Shown here in pieces: positions 10,176 through 20,611 of a DNA stretch of 64,000 nucleotides (its first letter is position 1; each line of letters opens with the position of its first letter). The notes below the pieces were generated by a model. That model was not told the DNA's origin. It worked only from the letters and a program-made list of their open reading frames with translations, and did not search any database. The stretch lies in assembly GCA_945910035.1 (NCBI GenBank), contig OX246756.1, positions 50,865,808 through 50,929,807 on the forward strand, given 5' to 3'. Position numbers and translations under genes: made by a program. The stretch comes from Brachypalpus laphriformis. Its lineage: Eukaryota > Arthropoda > Insecta > Diptera > Syrphidae.

Positions 10176-10944
10176 TATATTGACCTGAATATGGTCTAGA
10201 CAATTTCTTTCCCCTACGCCAAACAACTCACCTAACCTAACCTCTGATGCGACCAAAAAGTCGATAATTCAAATATTTCAAGACAAGGCTTCCACCTTTA
10301 GTGGGTATCAGTCAAATACACCAGACTCTACTTGGTTTTAATACAAAAATCATTAATTTTGCTAACAATTACATACATATATTGAAAAATAAATTTATAA
10401 GTAAATTTTTATAAATAAATTTTCTTCAAATATAGTACTCGTATGTACACTTAAAAAAAAAATGGAATAACAACATTTACACGAAAAACAAAGAACAAAA
10501 TAGAGTACATACTCGTATTCACAATATTGAGCACGTACTCGTACCTACACATCATTGATTCTCATTATCGGGCTCCGCATGGGCGACGCGCGTGGCACTA
10601 TACCAATTAAAATATCTTATGCTAGGAATTAGTAAAAGTCACTTCCGCTTATTATCGCAAGCAAATGGGTTCAGCCACCAGCAAGTGTACAGGGAGTGTT
10701 TAACCTTGGGCCATCAAATCCAATGACGATTAAGGACAAAGTAGCATTTGGCGTCAGCGTATCGGTTTTATTGGTTATGCAGCTCTGGGTACGTGCTAAG
10801 ACTGACGACAAATCTTGAGATTGGCACGTCGCAAGCATGGTTGTTAGCTGCATTAGAATTAGTGATTTTTAATAATGAGCAATGCCAGGGTAGATGTAAG
10901 CGACATCTGTGAGCTGGGATTCAATGTGTATTTTTTTTTACAAA
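10176..10944. other. No gene seen
   Basis: Mostly AT-rich non-coding sequence. It contains a short (CCTAA)n tract at 10231-10243 and an A/T-dominated stretch at 10320-10560. Nothing in it could be assigned to a gene or known repeat. Confidence 0.4.
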
Positions 10945-13785
10945 GTGGGTGATTTTAATAAAATGCTATGGAAAGAGGACGTCCTTAGTAGAGTGATTGG
11001 AAATAACAGCCTGCACGACACGGTATCTGACAACGGATTCAGGCTAGTCGACTTCCCAGTGGAACGAAACGTTGTAGTAGCTAGTACGCGGTTCCCACGT
11101 CTTGATATACACATTGCTCTCTTTTGATCGAAAACCATCAAACGAATCGATCACATTGCGATCGACGCAAGGCACTGTTCCAGTATTCTTGACGTCCGGA
11201 CTTTCCGAGGAGCCAACGTGGACTCGGATCACAACCTAGTTGTACCCAAGGTACGAATACGGAAATCTAGAATGGAGCGAAATCAACGAAATATTGTGAT
11301 GAAGTTTGATGTCAGATGGCTGCAATCGCAGGACACCGTCAGAACATTTGCCGATCGAGCCTCTTTTAAACTCCAGAAGAAGACCAGTGGCAGCGTTGCC
11401 AACAAGCCATCAGAGATACTGCCTCTGATGTACTGCGTTTGAATGATGTACGAATTCCCTGATTTGATGAAGATAGCTGGCAACCATATGCAGCAAAACA
11501 AGAGGCGTACAAGGCGGCACTGCATAGAAGGAACAAAACTGCTCGCGAGCTCTACAAGCGGAGGAGAAGAAAAGAGGAACATCAGCTTCTCAGGAAAAAG
11601 AAAAAGGAGCATAAGAAGCTCGATCGAGGAGATGCAGAGACTTTATTGTGGGAATGATGTTCGAAAATTTTACCAAACGTACAGGGTTTCAGAGCCAGAA
11701 CAAAAGTCTGTAAGGATAAAAATGGTAATACAGTAGTAGAACGGCGGCAATGACCAATATTCCGCTGTCAGGCAGAATAAGCCATTCAACAGTGACGATG
11801 ATATTCAAGATCCCCGTCAACCACGTCAGAATGAAGTGAGGACAGCGATATTTAAACTCAAATCCAACAAAGCTTCTAGAGCCGGCGGCCTTGCCGCTGA
11901 ACTTTTCAAGGCAGGAGGCGATGAGTTGGTAAGGAGCATGCACCAGCTCATCTGTAAAATCTGTTCGGAACAAAGAATGCTCGATCTTGAAGAAAGGAGG
12001 CCCTCTGAACTGTGGCAACTACAGAGGTATAAGTTTTCTTAACATCGCATTTAAGATCCTGTCAACCGTATTATGGGAACGCCTAAAACCGATCGCCAAC
12101 AACCTGATAAGCTCTTATCAGTGCGGTTTCAGGCCGGAAAGTCCACCTTCTTCTTCTTCTTCTTCTTCTTCTTCTTCCTTTTATCAGCGAGGTTATGATC
12201 CGAAAACAAGGGATCACAACCCTCCCATTTCACTGCATTTCTACAGATCCGCCTGTGGGGTTCGCCTATTTGACCTCAGAAAATATCGGTAGGCCTGCCG
12301 ATTTTGGATCACTCGGTTACTGAGGCCAATGAAATGCCGATGTCGTCGCATTTGTCTGATCCAGGCGTTTATAGGCCTGCCTTCCTACATCGCAATGTCT
12401 TTGGAACAACTGCGGTGTAGAGCCTTCCATTCAACTTAGGGGGCATTTTTCTGTCACAGAAGATGTCGGAATTTTCTCGCCACTTCATCCACCCTACGCT
12501 TATGCGATGATTGGTGTCGTCATCACAAGTTGCTTTGCTATTGATCATAGATCCCAGATATTTGAACTTTTCGCACTTGGGAAGCATTGTTCCATTCAAA
12601 TAAATGTCTGGAATAGGCCTGAGTGGATCAGAGAACGGACAGCACAAGTACTCTGTCTTTGTTCAACTAATGCGATACCCGTTTCCCTCCAGAGCGTTCA
12701 TCCACACATCAAGTGCTCGTTGTGAGGATGTAGGATCCTCACTTATGATGGCTCCATCGTCAGCAAAGAATAATAATAGGCCGGGAAAGTCCACCATTGA
12801 CCAAATATTCACACTACGACAAATTTTGGACAAAAATCCATGAATATAAAATCGATACGCACCATCTTTCGTCGATTTTAAAGTTGTCTATGATAGCGTG
12901 TATAGATGCAAGTTATACAGTGCCATGTCTAGTCCTGACATCCCTGCCAAGCTCGTCCGTTTGTACAGAATGACGATGGAGAACTCTCGCTGCTCCATCA
13001 AAGTTGGAGAGAACACCACCGAACTATTCGATGTCAGGAAAGGTCTTGGACAAGATAACGCGCAATCGTGTGATCTCTTTAACATAATACTTGAAAGAAT
13101 TGTACGAAGCTCATAAGCCAACACCGGAAGTACAAACTTTTACAAATCTGCGAAACTACTCGCCTACGCCGATGACATTGACATAATCGGAAGAACTCAG
13201 CGGGTCATCAATGGGGCATTTGCGAGTATTAAGATCGAGGCAGCAAAGATGGGTTTAGCGATCAATGAAAGCAAAACAAAATATATGCTGTCTACAAAGA
13301 GGATACCCAACATCGGCTTCTTGGACAGAACCCCACAATAGGCAGATATAATTTTGATGTAAATAGTAAAGGACTTTATCTACCTAGGCTCTATGGTGAG
13401 CTCTGCAAATGACACCAGTGGGGAGATCGAACGAAGAATGATCTTGCCAATCGTTGTTTCTATGGGCTAAGAAGGCTATTGAGTAACAAGGCCCTATCTC
13501 GAACTACTAAGATAACTCGGTATAAGACACTAAATATCCCAGTCCTGCTGTATGGCGCAGATGCATGGACTTTGTCAAAATCGGATGAAGATGCCCTTGG
13601 TTACTTTGAAAGAAAAGTTCTTCGAGTGATCTTTGGTCCCGTCTGCATACATGACGAGTGGATGAGAAAGAACAATGCCGAGCTACACGATCTATATAAT
13701 GACATCGACTTAACCATAAGAGTTCACATACAGCAGCTAAGAATGCCATGAAGAGCTGATGGACCCCAACAAAGTCCCAATTCAA
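10945..13785 (+). mobile_element. RTE-like LINE, family A copy 1 (5'-truncated, decayed)
   Basis: Begins inside the endonuclease (VGDFNKMLWKEDVLSR; DSDHNLVV near 11220) and runs through RT: FKAGGDELVRSMHQLICKI near 11910, CGFRPGK near 12125, FIDF-equivalent near 12870, LFNIILERIV near 13078, and a YADDIDIIGR block near 13160. It ends near 13785 in the C-terminal helix region. Frameshifts and stops are frequent and no long frame survives. It is split at about 12147 by a nested family C insertion; the words around the gap (aggccgg(g)aaagtccacc) are repeated on both sides. Family A is the same as 39267-41927 and 51585-54738. RTE assignment rests on the single EN-RT ORF and the RT sequence. Confidence 0.8.
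12147..12780 (-). mobile_element. RTE-like LINE, family C, inserted in family A
   Basis: A 5'-truncated copy on the minus strand that starts exactly at the RT catalytic box (LLFFADDGAII, near 12760), continues with CCPFSDPLRPIPDIYLNGT and GWMKWRENSDIF, and ends in a 3' UTR whose tail is a (GAA)n tract (plus strand ttc repeats 12148-12177). The host words aggccggaaagtccacc and aggccgggaaagtccacc at 12131-12147 and 12779-12796 form the target-site duplication. One in-frame TGA lies near 12668. Copies of the same 3' end occur at 29083, 30571, 43470 and 48500. Confidence 0.8.
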
Positions 13786-14228
13786 CTGGTTTGCTCTCTT
13801 TGTCCTCAGATTCTTTGATTATCGATTTTGTGTTGGGATGTGCAATTAATCTATTTTTGGATCTTTTTCTACTAATTTATGCCCGGATATCGTCAGTCTG
13901 CCCCAATGCGAGCTTTCGATATTTCTGAGCGCTTTACAAACTACACCGTAGTCTGCCTTGGGTACTACTTTAGGGATTCTGTTGTCTTGTAAGCATTTTG
14001 TTTTGGCTTGTGAGGCATTCGTTTGTCACATAGTATACCAGACATGAACTAGATTTCATCCTGAATTTATTCTCGCACTGCAATCTTCTTCATTCTTCTG
14101 TATTACTGACGTTAGGTATTTGAACCTGTTTGTAGTGGGGACTATTTTACCTAGCAGGTGGGCTTTGCTTAGTGGTCGGATGAATTTTATATGTGCCGAG
14201 TAGGAGGTAAAGATATCAGGGTTTTCGC
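13786..14228. other. No gene seen
   Basis: T-rich sequence between the family A remnant and a LOA RNase H fragment. It may hold decayed LINE sequence, but I could not match it. Confidence 0.35.
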
Positions 14229-15103
14229 CGTTTTTCTATAGCCATCTACACAGATGGTTCAAAAATGAGCCCTGGTGTATGATCAGGTATCTTCTCCGAC
14301 CCTCTAGGTGTATCAAAATCCATACGATTTCCAGACCACAGTAGTGTTTTCCAAGCAGAGGTCTTAGCAGTGGCAACAGCCGCCCGTGAGTCTGCGGTAA
14401 GGGCAATACCGCCAGAAGGTATCACCATCTTTATCGACAGCCAGGCAGCTATAAAAGCGATTACTGCCATAGAAATTTAATCGAAGCTTGTGAGGTGTTG
14501 TCGAGAAGAGCTCAGGGTTCTTGGAAACAGCACAAGGTATCGCTCTGTTGGGTCCCTGGACACGAGGGTATCCCAGCCAATGAGAAAGCCGACGAGCTGG
14601 CGAGAATCGGCTCAGCAGCCTCAACAGAACAAGTCTACACCCCTGTGTGTATCCCGCCTTGCACACTCAAGCTCGCTGCAGGGAATAAAGCCACTGAGGA
14701 GGCGAACACAAGATGGAACTCCATGAAAACTTGCGCCATCACTAGGAAGCTTTGGCCATCTTTCGACAAAGCAAAGACCGAGAGAATCATCCATAAGGAT
14801 AGGAAATCCCTTTCCACCCTCGTGGGAATCATCACGGGGCACAACACTCTGCGGTACCACTTGAAGAAACTACGCCTGACGGAGGAGGAACTCTGTAGAG
14901 GCTGTGATGACGAGGAAGTTTTTGAAGACACAACCCACTTCCTGTGCCACTGTCCGAGTCTTCAACACTCCAGGAAAAAGTTCCTTGGTAAATATTTCTT
15001 CCAGGATCTCGAAGAACTCTCCGGCGTTTCAACAGAAAAGATGTTGAACTTCATCAAATCATCAGGGTGGTTTGTATGCAGAAATGAAGTAAGTGACTGA
15101 GTT
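14229..15103 (+). pseudogene. LOA-like LINE ORF2 C-terminus: RNase H and zinc-like tail
   Basis: Ribonuclease H domain that removes RNA from the RNA:DNA hybrid in LOA/I-type LINEs. Visible: IYTDGSKMSPG (first Asp), VFQAEVLAVA (Glu), FIDSQAAIKA (second Asp), VSLCWVPGHEGI and NEKADELARIG (last Asp). These are followed by the C-terminal CRGCDDEEVFEDTTHFLCHC cysteine/histidine motif. In-frame stops at about 14269 and 14478 break the frame; from 14495 on it is open to 15100. The RT half is missing, as in a 5'-truncated insertion. Another LOA fragment follows directly in the same orientation. Confidence 0.8.
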
Positions 15104-16620
15104 AGTAGTTACAAAGCGAACTAGTCTAGTCACTACGAGGTAGACACTCACTAAAGTGCAAAGACTTGCGTGCCTCTGCATCACTGGAGCCATGAGAACT
15201 TGACCAACTGCAGCCATGGAAGTACTCCTGGAGCTAACACCGCTCCATCTTGTAGTGGAGCAAAATGCACAGCGAACGATCCTAAGTATGGCAAAAGAAG
15301 GTATCGGAAGGGAGAAACGAGTTAGTATGAGAGAATACGATGCACTTCTCAAAAAACTTCCCCTTCTGGCCATCCCCAGGGACGAAAGTATCAGGAAATT
15401 TAACTTTGGGAAAAACTTTAGTACAAGGTTAAGTAACAAGAAAGAGTGGAGCAACGAATCCACGATGTACGGACTGGGCAGCCACACGATAAAGTGGTAT
15501 ACAGACGGTTCGAGAACTGGAGAGGGAACAGGGGCGGGCGTATTTGGGCCAAGGACCAAGCACTCAGAACCTATGGGCAAGTACACCAGCATCTTTCAAG
15601 CTGAAATATGTGCTATAAACAGATGCATCCAACTCAATCTCGAAAAGGGATACAGCAACTGCGACATAGCAATACTGTCAGACAGCCAAGCAGCTAGCAC
15701 TTGACTCCTATGTCAATAAGTCAAAACTTGTGTGGGAATGCCTATGCAAGCTTAATGAACTGGGCAGAAACAATAAAGTTACACTTTACTGGATACCCGG
15801 TCACGTCGGGATAAAAGGTAACGAAGCAGTGGACGCCTTGGCAAGACAAGGGGCCGCAGAACCCTTCATTGGACCTGAACCATTCTGTGGAATGGGGGAA
15901 CACACCATACGCGAGAAATTCAGGAAAATGGAGAGAGAAGACAGGGCAAGAACCTGGAACAACACCACAGGCCTGAGGCAGGCTAAGAAACTACTGGGAT
16001 GTTACAACCGGAAAAGATTCGAAGCCTGCACCTGCCTTAGCAAGAAAAACCTACGGATCCTAACAGGCTTCCTAACGGGGCACTGCAAACTCAGGGAGCA
16101 TCTACGGAAACTAGGTATAACAAATGAAGGCCTTTGCAGATTCTGCAACGAGTCATGTGAGACTCCGGAACACCTTCTGGAGTCCTGTGGGGCACTGACC
16201 CACAAAAGATTGAAATACTTGGGCAAATACCAAGTATCAGAAGAGGATATGCCAACCATGGACCCACTTCTCATTCTCAGATTCTTAAAAGAAACTGGTC
16301 TGGAGAAAGAGCTCTAAGGTGAACTATTCTCACCAAGGCAAAGTAAGAGCATATGACCTTCAAACACAATTCCTCAGGAATTGCAATTGCGAAGGGGACT
16401 CTAACGAGGGAACAAACCTCCCCAAGGTATTAGCCGGGGGCACAATAGACCATTAGGTCGCAGTGCAAAATAACCCTGCACAAATAATAATAATAGTAGT
16501 TTTTTAGTTTCATTGGGTAAGGGATTACTTTTTCCCCCATGGGTACCACAATGGGTCAACGCTGACCTGAGTGTGGCAGAGAGCGTCCCTCCCTGCCAGC
16601 CCACATACCTAACCTAACCT
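15104..16620 (+). mobile_element. LOA-like LINE, RT thumb + RNase H + 3' UTR
   Basis: Starts in the RT thumb (KVQRLACLCITGAMRT, broken by a TGA at 15199). It continues with the linker and RNase H: IKWYTDGSRTGEG, SIFQAEICAI, ILSDSQAA, then after a frameshift near 15692 TLYWIPGHVGIKGNEAVDALAR. The conserved aspartate is retained in the last motif, with Val replacing Ala before it. The C-terminal finger is CRFCNESCETPEHLLESC. The stop is at about 16317. The 3' UTR runs on to (CCTAA)n at 16607-16620, which also marks the end of another copy near 29395. The domain order and the sequence IGPEPFCG pair it with the near-complete element at 20530-24926. Confidence 0.75.
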
Positions 16621-17344
16621 AGTGCAACTAGTCTCTCGAAAATGAGTATGAGAATGCCTCACCAGGATCAACAGACTGGGAGAGGCAAACAAAGTAACTC
16701 TCTACCAATGGTCGCAGTGCACTTGCACTTCATTAACACATATATATGTATCTATCTATGTCTATCATTGGTGAACTATTCCGCAAAAAATCGACAAAAT
16801 AATTCCACGTTTTTGAGGAGTACCATATAGCGTTCCATTGTTCATCGTCGTGATTTTTTATTTTTTTTTTTTTCGTACCTGTTTACTACGAAACTGTCCA
16901 ACTCACCATGGTAGGAGACGCCGTTTTGCGAAAATCATAGACAATTCATTTAGGAAGAAAACAACACTAAACCTCATTTGAGGTGGGACCATTACCATTA
17001 CATACTTTAAAATTACTAAGATGTCATTACAAATACTTGTCCTACCCAACACTATCCAAGGTGTGTGCGTTACCGTGCATGGTTCCTATTATAGTTAATA
17101 GCAAGCAACGAGTTCTGGCCAAATAATGCCAATCTTTGCATAATTTCCATAAATACATACTTTTGTACCGACTCTCTCACATCCGTTGAGTAGACAAACT
17201 GGCTGTTACTTTACTTTTGTCACAGGTCGTTAAACTATGTTGACAACAATGCATTTATATATTTCCTATTAATAACACGCTACTCATAATAAAATATTTT
17301 TTCCAAAAAACAATCATTTAAAACCAAAAACTTTCCATTTTCAG
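16621..17344. other. No gene seen; upstream flank of a Dscam exon
   Basis: AT-rich sequence with a poly-T run near 16855-16873. The last 25 bases form a pyrimidine-rich tract and an AG acceptor at 17343-17344. Probably intron of the Dscam-family gene. Confidence 0.4.
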
Positions 17345-17403
17345 ATGTAAACTCCGGAATCTGGTGGGCACCGTACTGAGCCGTGAGGTGCACGTACGTG
17401 GTG
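17345..17403 (+). CDS. Dscam-family gene, exon encoding the end of Ig1
   Basis: A 59-nt exon between ttttcag and the donor gtgagt. It starts with the last base of a split codon and reads CKLRNLVGTVLSREVHVRG plus one base. In Dscam proteins this is the F-G strand of the first Ig domain: the cysteine is the second Ig cysteine, and N-x-x-G-x-x-x-SR-x-V-x-VR is the conserved G-strand before the link to Ig2. The one-base overhang pairs with the two-base start of the exon at 37183, rebuilding a Val codon, so phase agrees across a 19.8-kb intron. Dscam is a transmembrane homophilic adhesion receptor used in neuronal wiring. Earlier exons are not in the window as far as I can see. Confidence 0.85.
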
Positions 17404-19075
17404 GTGAGTACATACGATTTTTTGTTAATAATCCTCTCCATGAAGCATTGCTCCTCTTAAATATTTCAAACCAAATTCCGGCGAAATCTCTTGTTTCCCG
17501 AATAATCCCCACCACTGGTACGAAAAAAAAAAAGTGTGTCATCAGGGAATCTGTAGAACTTTGGTAAATATTCGGTTTGTTTAAAAGTTTAAATTACATC
17601 CGCATGATTTCAATGGTATATCGGATGCGAAAAACTCGAATAAAAAAAAAAAACAACGACGAGCTTAACATGCTCAGGCTGAAAACTTTTAATCACATCC
17701 CTCCCAGGAGGCAACGCTCACTAGCTCTCTGCTTGTATTGTACAAGTTTAACTTCAGCTCCATTTAACATTCGCTCCACCAAATGGCACCGCTTATGTCC
17801 TGTCGATGACCTAACAACTAACCTCCTCCCCGTCGACGGGTTTTATTTGCAACCAACCTAAGTAAATATGGGCTCAAAATTGAGGAAAAGTTCAGTCATA
17901 CGTGAAACAGGATATGGTGGTGGATTCGATGGGAAGCAACTTGCGGTTAACCAGCGCTCATACCATATCGGCCAGCGCTCATACCATCGCCCAGTGCTCA
18001 TGAGAATAACGATGGGGGGCCTCGACGAGACCGGCCACCGAAGACAATTTCCTGGAAAAAGTCAGCACATGAACATGAGGTTTAATAATGCAACCGGCAG
18101 TTTATTTGTTTCAATCCAAATTGAGGAAACAACTCGGTACGGCACTCGGGGGTGCTGCTACAGCCGAAGCTATGCGCAGAAAGTATGCATCAGGCGTATC
18201 CTGTATGTCGTATCTGTGTGTGAGTTGATTAGTATGCCTACACCCTAGATGGGAGATGGAGAGATACTTTAATTAAATTGTTTTACTGAAGTAATTCCAT
18301 TGCAAAAGGATGTAGGAGGATCCTGTGGCTGTGACTCTGCAAAACATGTTTGCTCTCTTGTGGGTGAGTGTATGTGTATCAAAACTTTCTGATGAAAACC
18401 AGGTGATAAATCGGGAGGGATAATTAAATTCCTGTAGTTTATTACACGCACAGAATTTACTCCTTCTCCGACTACTGCTGCCATCCCACACTCTGTGGGG
18501 GTAATTGGGTTCGACAGGAATCACTCAAGCGAGAGCTGCGTGTCCTAGCAAAAGTAATTTCAATTAATTTAATGAGAGCATCAGATGGGCGGAACTTAAG
18601 TGCGATCTCCTTTTTGATGATGGGGCGAAGGATAATGCTGACCGAAATGAGGTGGAAAAATGCAGAAAAGTGTCTGGCTTATATTGGAAGAGAGTGGAAA
18701 GTGCTTTATGAGCGGTTTATTTAATGATGGCCGTTGGTTGGCGTTGGCGGGGAAGTACATACTGTACTCTGGCGCCTTTGACGTTATTAAATTTAAATAA
18801 GAACGTTGAAGAAGCTTTTTGTACGGAGAAAGTCTTTAAATTCAACAGCTCTGGCATTTTGTTTTAAAGCAGTATTTCCTGTTCAAGGATGGAGTGATTT
18901 TATTTTTGGGACGCAAAAACTTTTAATTGAGAGAAACGTTTGACTGGAACAATTTTATTAAACCATCCGTACATTTATGAAGCTGAAAATGCTGAACCGT
19001 TTCTGCTTTTAAATAAACTATCAAGCTATCAACTTCTGAGTAATTGGTCAAAATACAGTGTTTTAATAATTGGAC
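17404..19075. other. Dscam intron, no repeat or gene recognised
   Basis: First 1.7 kb of the large intron. It has short A-runs and scattered open stretches with no recognisable protein similarity. The pseudo-repeat gcgctcataccat occurs twice close together near 17955-17990. Confidence 0.4.
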
Positions 19076-19128
19076 CAATTGGGTTTAAGAAGCCAAAACC
19101 AACTGCTTTGGCTTCTTAAACCCAATTG
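19076..19128. repeat. Perfect inverted repeat, 22-bp arms, 9-nt loop
   Basis: Left arm 19076-19097 and right arm 19107-19128 are exact reverse complements, starting CAATTGGG and ending CCCAATTG, separated by the 9-base loop ACCAACTGC. As RNA it would form a perfect 22-bp hairpin. It sits just upstream of a decayed RTE family B copy. It could be a foldback or a tiny MITE remnant, or a hairpin transcribed in the Dscam intron. No stem extension is evident beyond the arms. Confidence 0.9.
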
Positions 19129-19144
19129 ATTTTTGTTGTTTGTT

Positions 19145-20383
19145 TAAATTCTTGCACCCCTCGAGGGACATAGGATGTCAACAACACCTGCGCGCCATCT
19201 TGTTCGGAGTTCAGCAACGCATTTGAGCTGTCTCCAACTCATTCCCAAAGAGCTTGATTCCTATTCGACTGTCCTGCACCATGTTTGCCTACGCCGCGGC
19301 GCGCCGTCCCGCTATTCTGCCTGCCTGAGTAAGCGAATTTCACTGCATGGAGTATCTCGCAATGGAGATGTCGTCGCGCCGTAGGATGTGTCCGATCCAC
19401 TGCCACTTTCTCCTTCGCACAGTAATGTCTATAGGTTCTTAACTCGCTCTCAGATAAAGCTTTTCGTTGGAGATACGATTGCACCAAAAAAAACTTCAAG
19501 ATGTTTCTTAGACATATGTTTACGAAGGTTAGCAGCTTGCGTGTGATAGTGGTATCCACCTTCCAAGTACTGCAGCCACAGCAGTAGGCACTAGTTCTAC
19601 GTTGGAACAGAACAGTCGCAGCTTGGTTTTTAAGCTGAGGACATCACGTCTTCGATAGCATTCCAAATGCAGCTTTAGCTTCCCGATTCTGATGCACACA
19701 TTCAGTTTGGTGCCACCGCGATCAGCCGAGGCCGCACTTCCCAAGTATAGAAAGTTGTCTACTTTCTCGACTGCCTATCCATCAATGTTGAGTTGAGTGC
19801 GGGTGTTAGAAGTGCTCAGAGCTTTTGTTTTGGCTGTGTTTTTCTTAAGCCCCACTTTGTTTGCCTCAGTTTCTAAAATGTTGGACCATCAGATGAAGGT
19901 CTATTATCTGATATGAAAGTAGGCAGACATCGTCAGCGTAGTCGAGAAATTTAAGATAAGTTGTCATAGTCCATGGAATCCCATTGTTACCTTCCATCAA
20001 TACTGCATGGAATACATCGCTGATAACCACTAAGAACAACAACGGTGACAGTATGCACCCCTGACGTACTCCACTTTGGACTTTAAAACCATCCGACACC
20101 TTACCATTGTGAAAGACGTCACACTTACTTCTCCCGTATGTAGCCTTGACAATAACTATGAGTTTTTCTGTGATGCCTCTCCTACGCCAGGCCAACCAGA
20201 TAGCATCTCGAAGCCTTCTCGAAGTCAATAAACACTAAATATAGCGGAGATCTATACTCAACTTATTATTCTTATATGTTCCGTAAGGTGTTTATGTGGT
20301 CGATGCAGGAGGATAGGAGCACGAAATACTGCCTGTTTGACGTCGAGCGTTGAATCCAAATGTTCCTTAACGCATTCCTAGAT
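19145..20383 (-). mobile_element. RTE-like LINE, family B copy 1 (3' half)
   Basis: Minus strand, from the palm of RT to the 3' end: FIDFEKA-like words near 20225, WRRRGITEKLIVIVKATYG, SGVRQGCILSPLLFLVVISDV, FLDYADDVCLLS (intact catalytic YADD, near 19945), then DRGGTKLNVCIRIGK and a basic C-terminus. Several frameshifts separate these. Its 5' end is fused at 20383 to a family A fragment. The same family occurs at 24927-27040, 58900-59390 and 59447-61380. Confidence 0.75.
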
Positions 20384-20527
20384 CTATCGTAGTGTGAATA
20401 TTTGGTCAATAATGAACTTTCCCGGCAAGAAACCGCACTGATAAAGACTTACCAGGTTGTTGACGATCGATTTTAGGCGTTCACATAAAACAGTAGACGG
20501 GATCTTATAAGCGATCTTGAGAAGACT
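20384..20527 (-). mobile_element. RTE-like LINE, family A fragment
   Basis: This 144-bp piece matches family A at 40430-40570 (words tgtgaatatttggtcaat, gttgttgacgatcg). It encodes part of the fingers/palm, around KPIVNNLIGPYQCGF. It is joined to family B at 20383 and cut at 20528 by the poly-T end of the LOA element. Confidence 0.75.
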
Positions 20528-20611
20528 TCTTTTTTTTTTCTCTTGTACAACCCTTGCCCGCGTGGCAACGACAATGCGACCTGAAAGATCTATTATATCG
20601 GAGGGTTGGAG

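Noticed and set aside
12148..12177. Stand-alone TTC microsatellite
   Set aside because: It is the (GAA)n tail of the nested minus-strand family C LINE.
17868..18248. 126-codon plus-strand frame
   Set aside because: No domain, no codon pattern or splice context supporting an exon; lies in the Dscam intron.
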